Source: Methylobacterium sp. CB376
GTDB taxonomy: Bacteria > Pseudomonadota > Alphaproteobacteria > Rhizobiales > Beijerinckiaceae
Direction: 5' to 3'
DNA: 64,000 nt
Assembly: GCF_029714205.1 (NCBI RefSeq)
Contig: NZ_CP121648.1
Location: 6,202,501 to 6,266,500 of the forward strand
Notes under the pieces: generated by a model
Databases searched by the model: none
What the model was told of the DNA's origin: nothing
What the model saw: the letters and a program-made list of their open reading frames with translations, nothing else
Position numbers and translations under genes: made by a program
Shown: one piece after another, positions 25,889 through 33,810 of the stretch
How positions within the stretch are numbered: the first letter of the stretch is position 1
Layout: each line of letters starts with the position of its first letter

Positions 25889-26500
25889 TCAGGCGCGGGC
25901 GAGCCACGCCGCGAGGCGCGCGCGGATCAGGCCGAGGAGCAGGCGGACGGGGTTGAGGGCGGCGGGGGCGGGGGGCGCGGCCCCGGAGAGCTGCGCGTCG
26001 AGGTTGCGGGCGAACGCGGCCGCGATGCGGCCGGCGAGGTCGCGCACGAGGCCGGGCCGGCCGAACTGCGCCAGCGGCCCGGTCAGGCTGTAGCCGACCT
26101 CGAGGGCGACCCGCGCGGTGCCGGGCTCCGCGCCGGGCTCGACCCGGTAGCGGATCTCGCCCTCGGTGGCGGAGCGCCCGCCCGCGTCGCTGCCCGCGCC
26201 GCGCACGCGGCCGGTGCGGGCGGCCTCGTCCCGCTCGATGAGGGCGCGGCCCCGAAACGTGGCGGCGATCGGCCCGATCCGCACCTGGAGGCCGCCCTCC
26301 ACCGCGTCGGGGGCCGGCCGGCCGGTGAGCACGGCGCCGGGCAGGCAGGCGGCGACCGCCGCGATGTCGCCGAGGAGCGCGAAGACCGCCTCCGGCGGAT
26401 GGGCGAGGTCGATCGTCTGCGTGAAACGATGCGCCGGACGGAAGGTCCCGGCGAGCGTCGGCGCGGCGCCCGGGGCGGCCGCGGCCGCGGTCGCCGGGGG
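25889..26500 (-). pseudogene. CoxG/SRPBCC domain, out of frame with the CoxS gene upstream
   Basis: About 200 residues in a frame without a credible start. FRPAHRFTQTIDLAHPPEAVFALLGDIAAVAACLPGAVLTG is the canonical start of a CoxG (carbon monoxide dehydrogenase subunit G, SRPBCC) domain, and IGPIAATFRGRALIE continues it. CoxG proteins assist maturation or membrane anchoring of molybdenum hydroxylases. The linker APPATAAAAAPGAAP lies directly against the CoxS C-terminus, and adding one base in the C5 run (G5 on the plus strand, 26496-26500) would join both into one CoxS-CoxG fusion. Either the gene is frameshifted or the base is a sequencing error. The C-terminus ends with a short hydrophobic/basic helix (RLLLGLIRARLAAWL). 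Confidence 0.7.
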
Positions 26501-27090
26501 CGCTGGGCCGCTGCGAGGCCCTCGCCGGCCCGCGCGCCGACCGGACCGAGCGGGCGCGGCGCGGGCCCGCTCGGTCCGATGCCGCGGGCGCGGCGGTCGG
26601 CGATGACGCTCGCCACCGCCCGCACGATACCGGCGTAGCCGGTGCAGCGGCAGAGATTGCCCGAGAGGCCGACCCGGATGCGCTGCGCGTCCGCCTCCGG
26701 CAGCCGCAGCACGAGGTCGCGCGCGCTGACCAGCATGCCGGGCGTGCAGTAGCCGCACTGGAGCGCGTGCTCGCGGTTGAAGGCTGCGCGCAATTCCGCC
26801 GCGACCGGATCGTCGTCGAGGCCCTCGATGGTGGTGACCTCGGCGCCCGCGCAGGCTCCCGCGAAGGTGAGGCAGGCGCGCGCCGGCTCGCCGTCGATCA
26901 GCACCGTGCAGGCGCCGCAGACGCCGTGCTCGCAGCCGAGATGCGTGCCCGTGAGGGTCAGGTCCTCGCGCAGCACGTCGCCGAGGTGGCTGCGCGGCTC
27001 GGCCTCCACCCGGACGGGCCGGCCGTTCACCGTCAGCCCCAGCGCCACGCGCCCCGCTGCCGCGGGCGCCTCCGCCAGTCCGGCGCTCAT
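26083..27090 (-). CDS. Molybdenum hydroxylase small Fe-S subunit (CoxS-like)
   Basis: The first about 198 residues are a two-cluster [2Fe-2S] subunit: plant-type CEHGVCGACTVLIDG ... ARAC near residues 50-75 and the second cluster CGYCTPGM ... GNLCRCTGY. It passes electrons from the molybdenum subunit to the FAD subunit. The ATG at 27090 overlaps the CoxM TGA (ATGA). After VASVIADRRARG the reading frame stays open to 26083 only as an Arg/Pro-rich non-homologous tail, because the CoxG domain follows in another frame (see 25889-26500). The intact product was probably a CoxS-CoxG fusion of about 400 residues. Confidence 0.85.
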   Translation of the reverse strand: MSAGLAEAPAAAGRVALGLTVNGRPVRVEAEPRSHLGDVLREDLTLTGTHLGCEHGVCGACTVLIDGEPARACLTFAGACAGAEVTTIEGLDDDPVAAELRAAFNREHALQCGYCTPGMLVSARDLVLRLPEADAQRIRVGLSGNLCRCTGYAGIVRAVASVIADRRARGIGPSGPAPRPLGPVGARAGEGLAAAQRPRRPRPRPPRAPRRRSPGPSVRRIVSRRRSTSPIRRRRSSRSSATSRRSPPACPAPCSPAGRPPTRWRAASRCGSGRSPPRFGAAPSSSGTRPPAPAACAARAATRAGAPPPRARSATGSSPARSPAPRGSPSRSATA

Positions 27091-27953
27091 GCGACCTCCG
27101 TGAGGGGCATCGGGGTGGGCCGCGCGGCCTGCGCCACCGCGCGGGCGAGCACCGTGACGTGGACGTGTCGCTCGACCGCGTCCGACATGCCGGCGGCGGC
27201 GAGGGCGCGCTCCGCGGCGGCGGCGTCGAAGTGCCGGGCGAAATCGGGGCCGATCCGGCCGCCGAAGAGCGGGCGCGCGTCGGCGAAGAGGAGGGGCGGC
27301 CCCTCGATGGCCCCGATCACCGCGCGGCCCCGGCCGGCGGCGGGATCGAGCCGCACGGCCCCGATGGCGTGCGCGAACTCGCCGATCTTGGCACAATGCT
27401 TGACGTAGCCCCAGGCCACGCTCTCGGGCCGGGCCGGCACCCGAACGGCGACCAGGACCTCGCCCGGTTCGAGCGCGGTCTCCAGCGCCCCGGTGACCAA
27501 GCGCTCCACCGGCAGCCGCCGACGCCGGCGGGGCCCGGCGATCTCGACCTCGGCGCCGAGCGCCGTCAGGGCCGTGACCCAGTCCGCCGCGGGATCGGCG
27601 TGGACGAGGCTGCCGCCCACCGTGCCGCGGTTGCGCACGGGCCGGTAGGCGATGGCCGCGGCCACCCGCCGGAGCGCGCCCCCGGTCACGTCGGGCACCC
27701 GCCCGTCCTCGATGTCGGCGTGGGTGACGCACGCGCCGAGGACGAGCGTGTCGCCCTCGACCGCCGCCCGCCGGAGTTCCTGCAGGCCGGTGATGTCGAG
27801 GATCAGGTCCGGCGCGACGAGGCGCAGGTTGAGCATCGGGCCGAGCGACTGGCCGCCCGCCATCAGCTTCACGGAGCCTCGCGCCTCGCCGAGCCGGGCC
27901 AGGAGGGCGGCGAGGTCGCGCGGCCGCTCGTAGGCGAAGGGCGCGGGCTTCAT
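27087..27953 (-). CDS. Molybdenum hydroxylase FAD subunit (CoxM-like)
   Basis: A 288-aa protein of the CoxM/xanthine dehydrogenase FAD-binding family. The two FAD-contact motifs are AGGQSLGPMLNLRL (about 33-46) and TVGGSLVHADPAAD (about 110-123), with the CO dehydrogenase flavoprotein C-terminal domain after about residue 180. It accepts electrons from CoxS. The gene overlaps both neighbours by 4 nt. Confidence 0.9.
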   Translation of the reverse strand: MKPAPFAYERPRDLAALLARLGEARGSVKLMAGGQSLGPMLNLRLVAPDLILDITGLQELRRAAVEGDTLVLGACVTHADIEDGRVPDVTGGALRRVAAAIAYRPVRNRGTVGGSLVHADPAADWVTALTALGAEVEIAGPRRRRRLPVERLVTGALETALEPGEVLVAVRVPARPESVAWGYVKHCAKIGEFAHAIGAVRLDPAAGRGRAVIGAIEGPPLLFADARPLFGGRIGPDFARHFDAAAAERALAAAGMSDAVERHVHVTVLARAVAQAARPTPMPLTEVA

Positions 27954-30349
27954 GCGGCGGCCCTCGCGCGCCGCGGCGCGCCGCGCGCGGCGAGGACCGC
28001 CTCGACGATCCGCCGCGGGGTGACGGGGGCGTGCAGCAGCTCGACCCCGAGCGGGCGCAGCGCGTCGTTGATCGCATTCGCGAGCGCCGCGGGCGGCGCG
28101 ATGGCCCCGCCCTCGCCGATGCCCTTCTGGCCGAAGCGCGTGTACGGGGAGGGGGTCTCCATGTGCGCGATGCGCGCGGCCGGCACCTCCGCCGGGCCGG
28201 GCAGGAGGTAGTCGGCGAAGGTCGAGGCGAGCGGCTGACCGCGGGCGTCGAAGCGCACCTCCTCGTAGAGCGCCGTGCCGATGCCCTGCGCGAGGCCGCC
28301 GTGGATCTGGCCGTCGACGACGAGCGGGTTCACCAGCGTGCCGCCATCCTCGACCACCACGTAGTCGAGGATCTCGACGGCGCCGAGGTCGGGATCGACC
28401 GCCACGACCGCCGCGTGCGCGGCGTAGGAGAACGTGCCGGAATCCCGCACCGGCTTGTAGCCGGCCGTGACTTCGAGACCGCCCGGATCGGTGGCGGGCG
28501 CGAGGTCCTGCGGGCGCCGGTACCACGTGCGGGCGATCACCTCGACCGGCACGTCGCCCGACGGGCCGATCACCCGGCCGGCCTCGTAGCGGCAGGCTTC
28601 CGGCTCGGCCTGGAGCAGGTGCGCGCCGATCCGCACGGCCCGCTCGCGCAGGGCCTCGCAGGCCGCCGCGACCGCGCCGCCGACCATCACCATCATGCGC
28701 GAGCCCCAGGCGCCGGTGGAGTAGGGCGTGGCGGCGGTGTCCCCGTGCACCAGCCGCGTGCGCGCCACCGGCACGCCCAGGATCTCGTGCGCGACCTGCG
28801 CCAGGGTCGTCTCCAGTCCCTGGCCGTGCGAGTGGGCGCCGACGCGCAGCTCCAGCCCCCCGTCCGGGGTGAGCCGGGCGCTCGCCTGCTCGTGGCCCGG
28901 CACCATCGGTATGCCCCACCCCGCGTAGACGGAGGTGCCGTGCGCCGCCTGCTCGCAGTAGATCGCGAGCCCGAGCCCGATGCGCCGTCCGTCGGGCTCG
29001 CCCGCGCGCTGGCGCGCCCGCACCCCCTCGGCACCGATGGCGGTGAGCGCCCGGGCCAATGCCTGCGGGTAGTCGCCGCTGTCGAAGTGCTTGTTGGTGA
29101 TGTTGTCGAACGGCATCTGCTCGGGCCGCACGAGGTTCCTCTCGCGCACGACCTCCGGGGCGAGGCCCGCCTCCGCCGCCACCGCGTCGAGGATCAGCTC
29201 CATCGCGAAGCACACGCCCGTGCGGGCGACGCCGCGGTAGGGCAGGATCGGGCACTTGTTGGTCGCCACCGACCAGGTGCGGCAGCGATAGGCCGGGAAG
29301 TCGTAGGGGCCGGGCAGGATGCTCGCCACCTGCGCGGCCTCCAGGCAGGCCGAGAACGGGTAGGCCGAGTAGGCGCCGGAATCGACGGTGGCCTCGCAGT
29401 CGATGCCGCGCAGGGTGCCGTCGGGCTCGGCATAGGCCGTGATGCGGTAATGGTGCTCGCGGCAATTCGCGTTCGCGGTGAGATGCTCGCGCCGGTCCTC
29501 CAGCCAGCGCACGGGATGGCCGCACCGGAGCGCCAGCCAGCCCAGGCAGATCTCCTCCGCGAGCAGGATCGCCTTGTAGCCGAAGCCCCCGCCCACGTCC
29601 GGCGAGACGACGCGGACGCGCTCCTGCTCGATCCGCAGACACTCGGCGAGGCCGTTGCGCACGATGTGCGGCATCTGGCTCGCGGTGTGGACGACGAGCT
29701 GATCCAGGCGGTGGTCGTAGTGGGCGACCACGCCGCGCCCCTCGATCGGCGCCATGCACTGGCGCGCCGTGGAGATGGTGCGGGAGACCTTGATCGGCGC
29801 GTCGAGGGCCGAGGCGATGTCCACGTCGACGAGCGTCTCCAGGAAGACGTTGTCGCCCCAGTGCTCGTGCACGAGGGCGGCGCCGGGCTCGCGGGCGGCG
29901 AGCATGTCGTGGACCGCCGGCAGCTCCTCGAGGTCGAGGACGACCGAGGCGGCGATGTCCTCCGCCTCCGCGCGGGTCGGCGCGACGCAGAAGGCGACGA
30001 GTTCCCCGACCTGCCGCACTTTGCCGACCGCGAGCGGCGGCTGCTCGGACACCTTGAACCCGGGCAGGCCCGACACGGCGCGGATCGGCGCGACGCCGTC
30101 GAGGTCGGCGGCCGTGAACACCCGGCCGCGAGACTCCTCCGGCACGTGGATCGCGCGGATGCGGGCATGGGCCAGGGGGCTGCGCACGAAGGCCACGTCC
30201 TGCATGCGCGGCAGCCGGACGTCGCCGACGTACTGGCCGCGCCCGCGCATCAGACGCTCGTCCTCCTTGCGGGGGAGCGGCGCGCCCACGCCCTCCCGGG
30301 CGCCCGCGGCGGAGGGGGAGGCGCCCGCGGCAGAGGGGGAGGCGCCCAT
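27950..30349 (-). CDS. Molybdenum hydroxylase large subunit (CoxL/xanthine dehydrogenase-like)
   Basis: A 799-aa Mo-MCD hydroxylase subunit. Cofactor and active-site blocks include DVGGGFGYKAILLAEE, GAHSHGQGLETTLAQVAHE and the catalytic-Glu region GQKGIGEGGAIAPP near the C-terminus. The substrate loop reads PYRGVARTGVCFAME: it has neither the CO-dehydrogenase AYXCSFR nor the exact form-II AYRGAGR sequence, so CO oxidation is unlikely and another C-H hydroxylation is expected. The N-terminal MGASPSAAGASPSAAGAREG comes from a 21-bp tandem repeat; the conserved domain begins at LPRKEDERLMRGRGQYVGD. The ATG overlaps the amidohydrolase TGA. Confidence 0.9.
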   Translation of the reverse strand: MGASPSAAGASPSAAGAREGVGAPLPRKEDERLMRGRGQYVGDVRLPRMQDVAFVRSPLAHARIRAIHVPEESRGRVFTAADLDGVAPIRAVSGLPGFKVSEQPPLAVGKVRQVGELVAFCVAPTRAEAEDIAASVVLDLEELPAVHDMLAAREPGAALVHEHWGDNVFLETLVDVDIASALDAPIKVSRTISTARQCMAPIEGRGVVAHYDHRLDQLVVHTASQMPHIVRNGLAECLRIEQERVRVVSPDVGGGFGYKAILLAEEICLGWLALRCGHPVRWLEDRREHLTANANCREHHYRITAYAEPDGTLRGIDCEATVDSGAYSAYPFSACLEAAQVASILPGPYDFPAYRCRTWSVATNKCPILPYRGVARTGVCFAMELILDAVAAEAGLAPEVVRERNLVRPEQMPFDNITNKHFDSGDYPQALARALTAIGAEGVRARQRAGEPDGRRIGLGLAIYCEQAAHGTSVYAGWGIPMVPGHEQASARLTPDGGLELRVGAHSHGQGLETTLAQVAHEILGVPVARTRLVHGDTAATPYSTGAWGSRMMVMVGGAVAAACEALRERAVRIGAHLLQAEPEACRYEAGRVIGPSGDVPVEVIARTWYRRPQDLAPATDPGGLEVTAGYKPVRDSGTFSYAAHAAVVAVDPDLGAVEILDYVVVEDGGTLVNPLVVDGQIHGGLAQGIGTALYEEVRFDARGQPLASTFADYLLPGPAEVPAARIAHMETPSPYTRFGQKGIGEGGAIAPPAALANAINDALRPLGVELLHAPVTPRRIVEAVLAARGAPRRARAAA
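30300..30341. repeat. 21-bp tandem repeat at the 5' end of the coxL-like gene
   Basis: GCGCCCGCGGCGGAGGGGGAG and a near copy (one mismatch) are followed by a partial third copy. On the coding strand this produces the repeated ASPSAAG at residues 3-16 of the large subunit. Unit length keeps the frame. Confidence 0.85.
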
Positions 30350-31623
30350 CAGGCCGCGATCGCCCGCGGCAGGATCGGCGAATCGGCGTCGAAGCGCTTG
30401 CCCGCCCGCAGGCAGAAGGCCGGGCGCAGCAGCCGGTCGACGACCACCCGCGTGTCCTCGTTGTCGCGCAGCAGGAAGGACCCGCGGTCGTCGTGCAGCA
30501 CGGACACGTCCGCCTCGAAGCCGGGGGTGAGCGCCCCGATCCTGTCGGAGAGGCCCAGCATCTGCGCCGGATGCGAGGTCACCATCGGCACCACCTCCTC
30601 GAGCGGGATGCCGAGCGCCATCATCGAGGACATCGCCTGGGTCAGGCTGAACCGTGCCTGGCCCAGGAAGGGGTGGTTCTCGTCATCGTGGTGGGCGTCG
30701 GGCGTGCCCGCGGGCCGCGGCACCTCCGTGTTGTAGCCGTGCATGTCGGCGCCGAGCGTGTAGGGCACCACGCCGGCGGGGATCGCCGCCCGGGCCACCC
30801 GGTAGGAGAAGTGGCTGCCGTGGCCGACATCGACCTTGAGGCCGGCATCGAGCGCGGCCTTGATGACGGAATGCACCTCGCCCTGCTCGTTGATGAACCC
30901 GCCGGGGTGGCGGGTGAAGGGATGGGCGAGCACGTCGCCGGGGCGCAGGAGCGGGATCACCCGCTCCATGATCGTGTTGGCGTCCTCGCCATTGGCGCCG
31001 GATTCCGGCAGGCCCCAGAGCTGGCCGAAATGGACGTAGAGCGGCAGGTCGGCGCGCCGGCTGATCTCGGCGGCCATCTCCATCACCTTGATGCCCCAGC
31101 GGGCGAAGCCGCCGATCTCGGCATGGCCCTTGATACCGCGCACGAGGTCGCGGTTCTCCACCGCGGCCTTGACGGTGGCGTCGATGTCGACGCCGTCCGG
31201 GCTGTAGAGGTTGGGATAGAAGTGCCCTTCGAGACCTCCGACGAGGTAGGCGGACAGGAAGGCGAGCACCCGCGTGTCGGAGGTTTCTGCAATATAATGC
31301 CGGAATCCCGGCAGGGTCATGCACGACGGACCGCCCTGGTCGACGACGGTGGTGACTCCCGAGCGCACGCCCACCATGTCGGGATTAAGACCGAAGCGGC
31401 CGGTGACATACTGGTAGACGTGGGCATGCGTGTCGATCAGCCCCGGCAGCACCAGCTTTCCGGAGACGTCGATCACCTCCGCGGCGCTCGATGGCAGGAT
31501 GGTCTCGGCGATGTTCGCGATGCGACCGCCGCGCACTGCGACGTCACGGATGCCGTCGATGCCGTTCTTTGGGCAGATCACGCGCCCGCCGCGCAGCAGC
31601 AGGTCGTACCGGGTGCCATCCAT
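30349..31623 (-). CDS. Amidohydrolase/deacetylase-family metallohydrolase
   Basis: A 424-aa amidohydrolase-superfamily enzyme. The metal-binding H66-x-H68 is in GLIDTHAHVYQ; a candidate bridging lysine lies in GIKGHAEIG, followed by VGHGSHFS and the Asp in LGADMHGYN. The N-terminal DLLLRGGRVICP and C-terminal LTPGFEADVSVL belong to the small beta sandwich typical of dihydroorotase/imidase-like members. It would hydrolyse a cyclic amide or an N-acyl group; the substrate is not determined. First gene of the operon, divergent from marR and overlapping the coxL-like start by 1-4 nt, which suggests it acts on the hydroxylase product or on the imported compound. Confidence 0.87.
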   Translation of the reverse strand: MDGTRYDLLLRGGRVICPKNGIDGIRDVAVRGGRIANIAETILPSSAAEVIDVSGKLVLPGLIDTHAHVYQYVTGRFGLNPDMVGVRSGVTTVVDQGGPSCMTLPGFRHYIAETSDTRVLAFLSAYLVGGLEGHFYPNLYSPDGVDIDATVKAAVENRDLVRGIKGHAEIGGFARWGIKVMEMAAEISRRADLPLYVHFGQLWGLPESGANGEDANTIMERVIPLLRPGDVLAHPFTRHPGGFINEQGEVHSVIKAALDAGLKVDVGHGSHFSYRVARAAIPAGVVPYTLGADMHGYNTEVPRPAGTPDAHHDDENHPFLGQARFSLTQAMSSMMALGIPLEEVVPMVTSHPAQMLGLSDRIGALTPGFEADVSVLHDDRGSFLLRDNEDTRVVVDRLLRPAFCLRAGKRFDADSPILPRAIAA

Positions 31624-31686
31624 CGCTCTACCTTACCTGTTGGTTCGCCGCGCCCCAGTGAGCCCATGCAGGATAATGCGAAAAAG

Positions 31687-31698
31687 GAAGCATGCTTC
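31687..31698. promoter_or_regulatory. Palindrome in the marR-amidohydrolase intergenic region
   Basis: GAAGCATGCTTC is a perfect 12-bp palindrome, flanked by outer arms TGCGAA (31677-31682) and TTCGCA (31696-31701). It sits in the 136-nt divergent promoter region, 61 nt before the marR start and 64 nt before the amidohydrolase start. It is a good candidate MarR operator controlling both directions; binding has not been shown. Confidence 0.55.
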
Positions 31699-31759
31699 GC
31701 AATTCGTTGGTAGCAGGATGCGTGCCAGGTTGGAGCGAGGAGCAACGGAGGGCTCAGCG

Positions 31760-32314
31760 ATGGAGGACGGTGCCGGAGATCTGGCCAAGGAGGCAGCACT
31801 GCCCGTTGCGCGCGCAGATTCGCGCGGGCCCGAGGCGGCGGGAGGGATCTGGCCGCTGATCGACCGTCCGGGCTTCCTCGTCCGGCGACTCTATCAGATC
31901 CACGTCAGCCTCTTCTCTGAGCGCTGCGCCGCTTTCCGCGTCACGCCGCTGCAGTACAGCCTGTTGTCGGAACTGATGGTGCGGGGCGAGGCCGATCAGA
32001 CGACCCTGGCGCACGCCGTCGCGCTGGACAGGACCACGACGACGGGCGCGCTGCGGCGCCTCGAAGCGCGCGGGTTCGTCAGCCGGACGATCTCCCCCGT
32101 CGATCGCCGCTCGCAGCAGTGCCGCCTGACCGACGAGGGCCGGGAGATCCACGCCGCGATGGCGGATGCGGTTCGGCAGGCCCACGCGGACACGATCGCC
32201 GCCCTCTCTCCGGCGGAGCGGAAGCTCTTCGTCGACCTGATGAGGAAGATCGCCGCGGCGCACGGCCAAGCGGCGCACGGCCAAGCGCCCGGCATGGCCG
32301 AGTTGCAGACCTGA
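31760..32314 (+). CDS. MarR family transcriptional regulator
   Basis: A 184-aa winged-helix regulator: LYQIHVSLFSERCAAFRVTPLQYSLLSELMVRGEADQTTLAHAVALDRTTTTGALRRLEARGFVSR is the MarR DNA-binding region and VDRRSQQCRLTDEGRE the wing. MarR proteins are usually repressors released by small aromatic or phenolic ligands. The ATG at 31760 is preferred because GGAGG lies 8 nt upstream; an earlier ATG at about 31719 is possible. The last residues AHGQAAHGQA come from a 15-bp duplication. Divergent from the amidohydrolase-cox-liv operon, which it likely controls. Confidence 0.92.
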   Translation: MEDGAGDLAKEAALPVARADSRGPEAAGGIWPLIDRPGFLVRRLYQIHVSLFSERCAAFRVTPLQYSLLSELMVRGEADQTTLAHAVALDRTTTTGALRRLEARGFVSRTISPVDRRSQQCRLTDEGREIHAAMADAVRQAHADTIAALSPAERKLFVDLMRKIAAAHGQAAHGQAPGMAELQT

Positions 32315-32440
32315 TGCGGGATCCGCGTGATCGACGCGGATCCCGGATCACGAGCCCGCGCGGCGCCTGAGCGCCGCGCCTGAGCGAAGCCGACATCCGC
32401 ATGGCCGAAATGGGAGATGGCGAAGCCACCAACCGGATGT
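32311..32440 (+). repeat. Dispersed intergenic repeat family 1, copy C
   Basis: Begins in the marR stop codon. Hairpin 1 is GGGATCCGCG / TGATCGA / CGCGGATCCC (32318-32344); hairpin 2 is GCGCGGCGC / CTGA / GCGCCGCGC. Then follows GCGAAGCCGACATCCGCATG and GGAGATGGCGA. It keeps the TGATCGA loop of copy A with a changed closing base pair. The rest of 32441-32558 shows no gene. Confidence 0.8.
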
Positions 32441-32558
32441 CGGATGAGGCATGTCTCGGGCGCCGGCAGCGATCGGCCCGGAGCATCCGCGGCCGCCCCG
32501 GTCACCGCCGTCGAGGCGGCCAGGCCCGATCCGGCGAGGCGCCCCGCGGGGGGCCTCG

Positions 32559-33587
32559 CTACGCCGACGCGACCTCGGTGACCGCGGCCCCGAAACCGTC
32601 GAGGGCCCGCGTGACGGTGGCGAGATCCTCGAAATGCGGGAAGGCGCCCGTCGGCAGCCGCATCACGGTCCAATTCCGCCGCTCGGCGAAGCGAGGAAGG
32701 TCGCGGTAGTCGACGAAGTCGCCGCGCGTGCCGTGGATCACCAGGACGGGCAGGTCGAGCGCCTCGTAGAGCGCGGTGGCATCCGTCGGAAACAGGTGGC
32801 CGGCGATGAAGCAGAAGGGTGCATGCTGGGCTCCCGGCCGGTGCGCCGACGCGTACCCGTAGGCGAGCAGGCCCTCGTCGATATCCGGCGAGCCCCAGGT
32901 CTTCTCCAGGAAGAAGCGCATGCTCGGGCGGCTGACCAGGGCATCGAACAAGGCACGGCCCCAGGGGGGCGCGTCGAGGGTCGCGCGCAGCCGCTCCCTG
33001 CCGCGGTGGCCGCCGCGCGGAGAGCGGCCGGAGAGCCGGGCATCGAACCCGGTCGGGCTGATCAGGGCGAGTCCGCGGTAGTCTCGCGGGCGTTCGAGGG
33101 CCGCGCGGGCGAGATACTCGGCCGAGAGGGAGAGGGCGAGGGCGTTGAGGGCGGCCCCGTCGTGCCGCCGCCGGATCTCGCCGGCGGCCGCGTGGATCGC
33201 CTCGACCATCAGGTCGGGCGTGTAGCGGCGGCGGGCGCGCTCCGAGAGGCCGAACCCGGGCAGGTCCAGGGCGTAGACGGGGCACCGCCCGTCGTAGTGG
33301 AGGTAGAGCGGGCGGACCTCGTAGGCGCTCGCGGCCGCGTTGATCGAGTGGATCAGGAGCAGGGGAGGGCCGCTCCCGCCGGCGCTGCCGTACAGGGCGA
33401 CGGCGCCGGCCCGCGTGTCCAGTGCGTCGAGACGGCCCGGAAGGGCTCTCGGCAGCGGCCGGCGGTGATCGACGGCGAACCGGCTGTAGGCGAGCCACGC
33501 GCCGCTGCCGCCGAGGGCCGCGAGGCCGAGGACCTTGGCGGCCTGCCGCGCCAGGAGCGGCAGGACGGAATGGGGCCGACGGGCCAT
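32559..33587 (-). CDS. Alpha/beta hydrolase
   Basis: A 342-aa alpha/beta hydrolase-fold protein. PLLLIHSINAAASAYEVRPL gives the oxyanion-hole strand, PVYALDLPGFGLSER the following loop, and ALALSLSAEYLARAAL contains the nucleophile elbow as S-L-S rather than the usual G-x-S-x-G. VLVIHGTRGDFVDY carries the acid and PTGAFPHFED the histidine. The N-terminus has one hydrophobic stretch (VLGLAALGGSGAWLAYSRFAV) that may anchor the protein. The ATG at 33587 (MARRPHSVLP) is chosen; longer readings are atypical. Stands alone between the family-1 repeat and the MFS operon. Substrate unknown. Confidence 0.85.
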   Translation of the reverse strand: MARRPHSVLPLLARQAAKVLGLAALGGSGAWLAYSRFAVDHRRPLPRALPGRLDALDTRAGAVALYGSAGGSGPPLLLIHSINAAASAYEVRPLYLHYDGRCPVYALDLPGFGLSERARRRYTPDLMVEAIHAAAGEIRRRHDGAALNALALSLSAEYLARAALERPRDYRGLALISPTGFDARLSGRSPRGGHRGRERLRATLDAPPWGRALFDALVSRPSMRFFLEKTWGSPDIDEGLLAYGYASAHRPGAQHAPFCFIAGHLFPTDATALYEALDLPVLVIHGTRGDFVDYRDLPRFAERRNWTVMRLPTGAFPHFEDLATVTRALDGFGAAVTEVASA

Positions 33588-33810
33588 GTGCACCTCGCGA
33601 GCGTCGTGCGAGCACAACGTCGTGCGCGGTTCACCGTTGCGGCGCCCACCGAAGCTCGCGCGCGTCGGCCCGCCGCGCCCGGGCGGAGCCTTTGGGAATC
33701 GAGCTCGCGCACGACGCAGGATCGCGCGGCGAGGCGTCGAGAACGGGACCGGCGGTCGTGAGACGTGACCGCTGGCAGGAGGACCGGGCATCGGCGGTCC
33801 GCCCGCGCCT

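Noticed and set aside
27950..30349. True CO dehydrogenase (form I CoxL)
   Set aside because: The AYXCSFR active-site loop of CO dehydrogenases is absent; the loop reads PYRGVARTG, so it is called a molybdenum hydroxylase of unknown substrate.
28031..30736. Long plus-strand open frame opposite coxL and the amidohydrolase
   Set aside because: Shadow frame: His/Arg/Gly-rich, no motif, no RBS, entirely within well-supported minus-strand genes.
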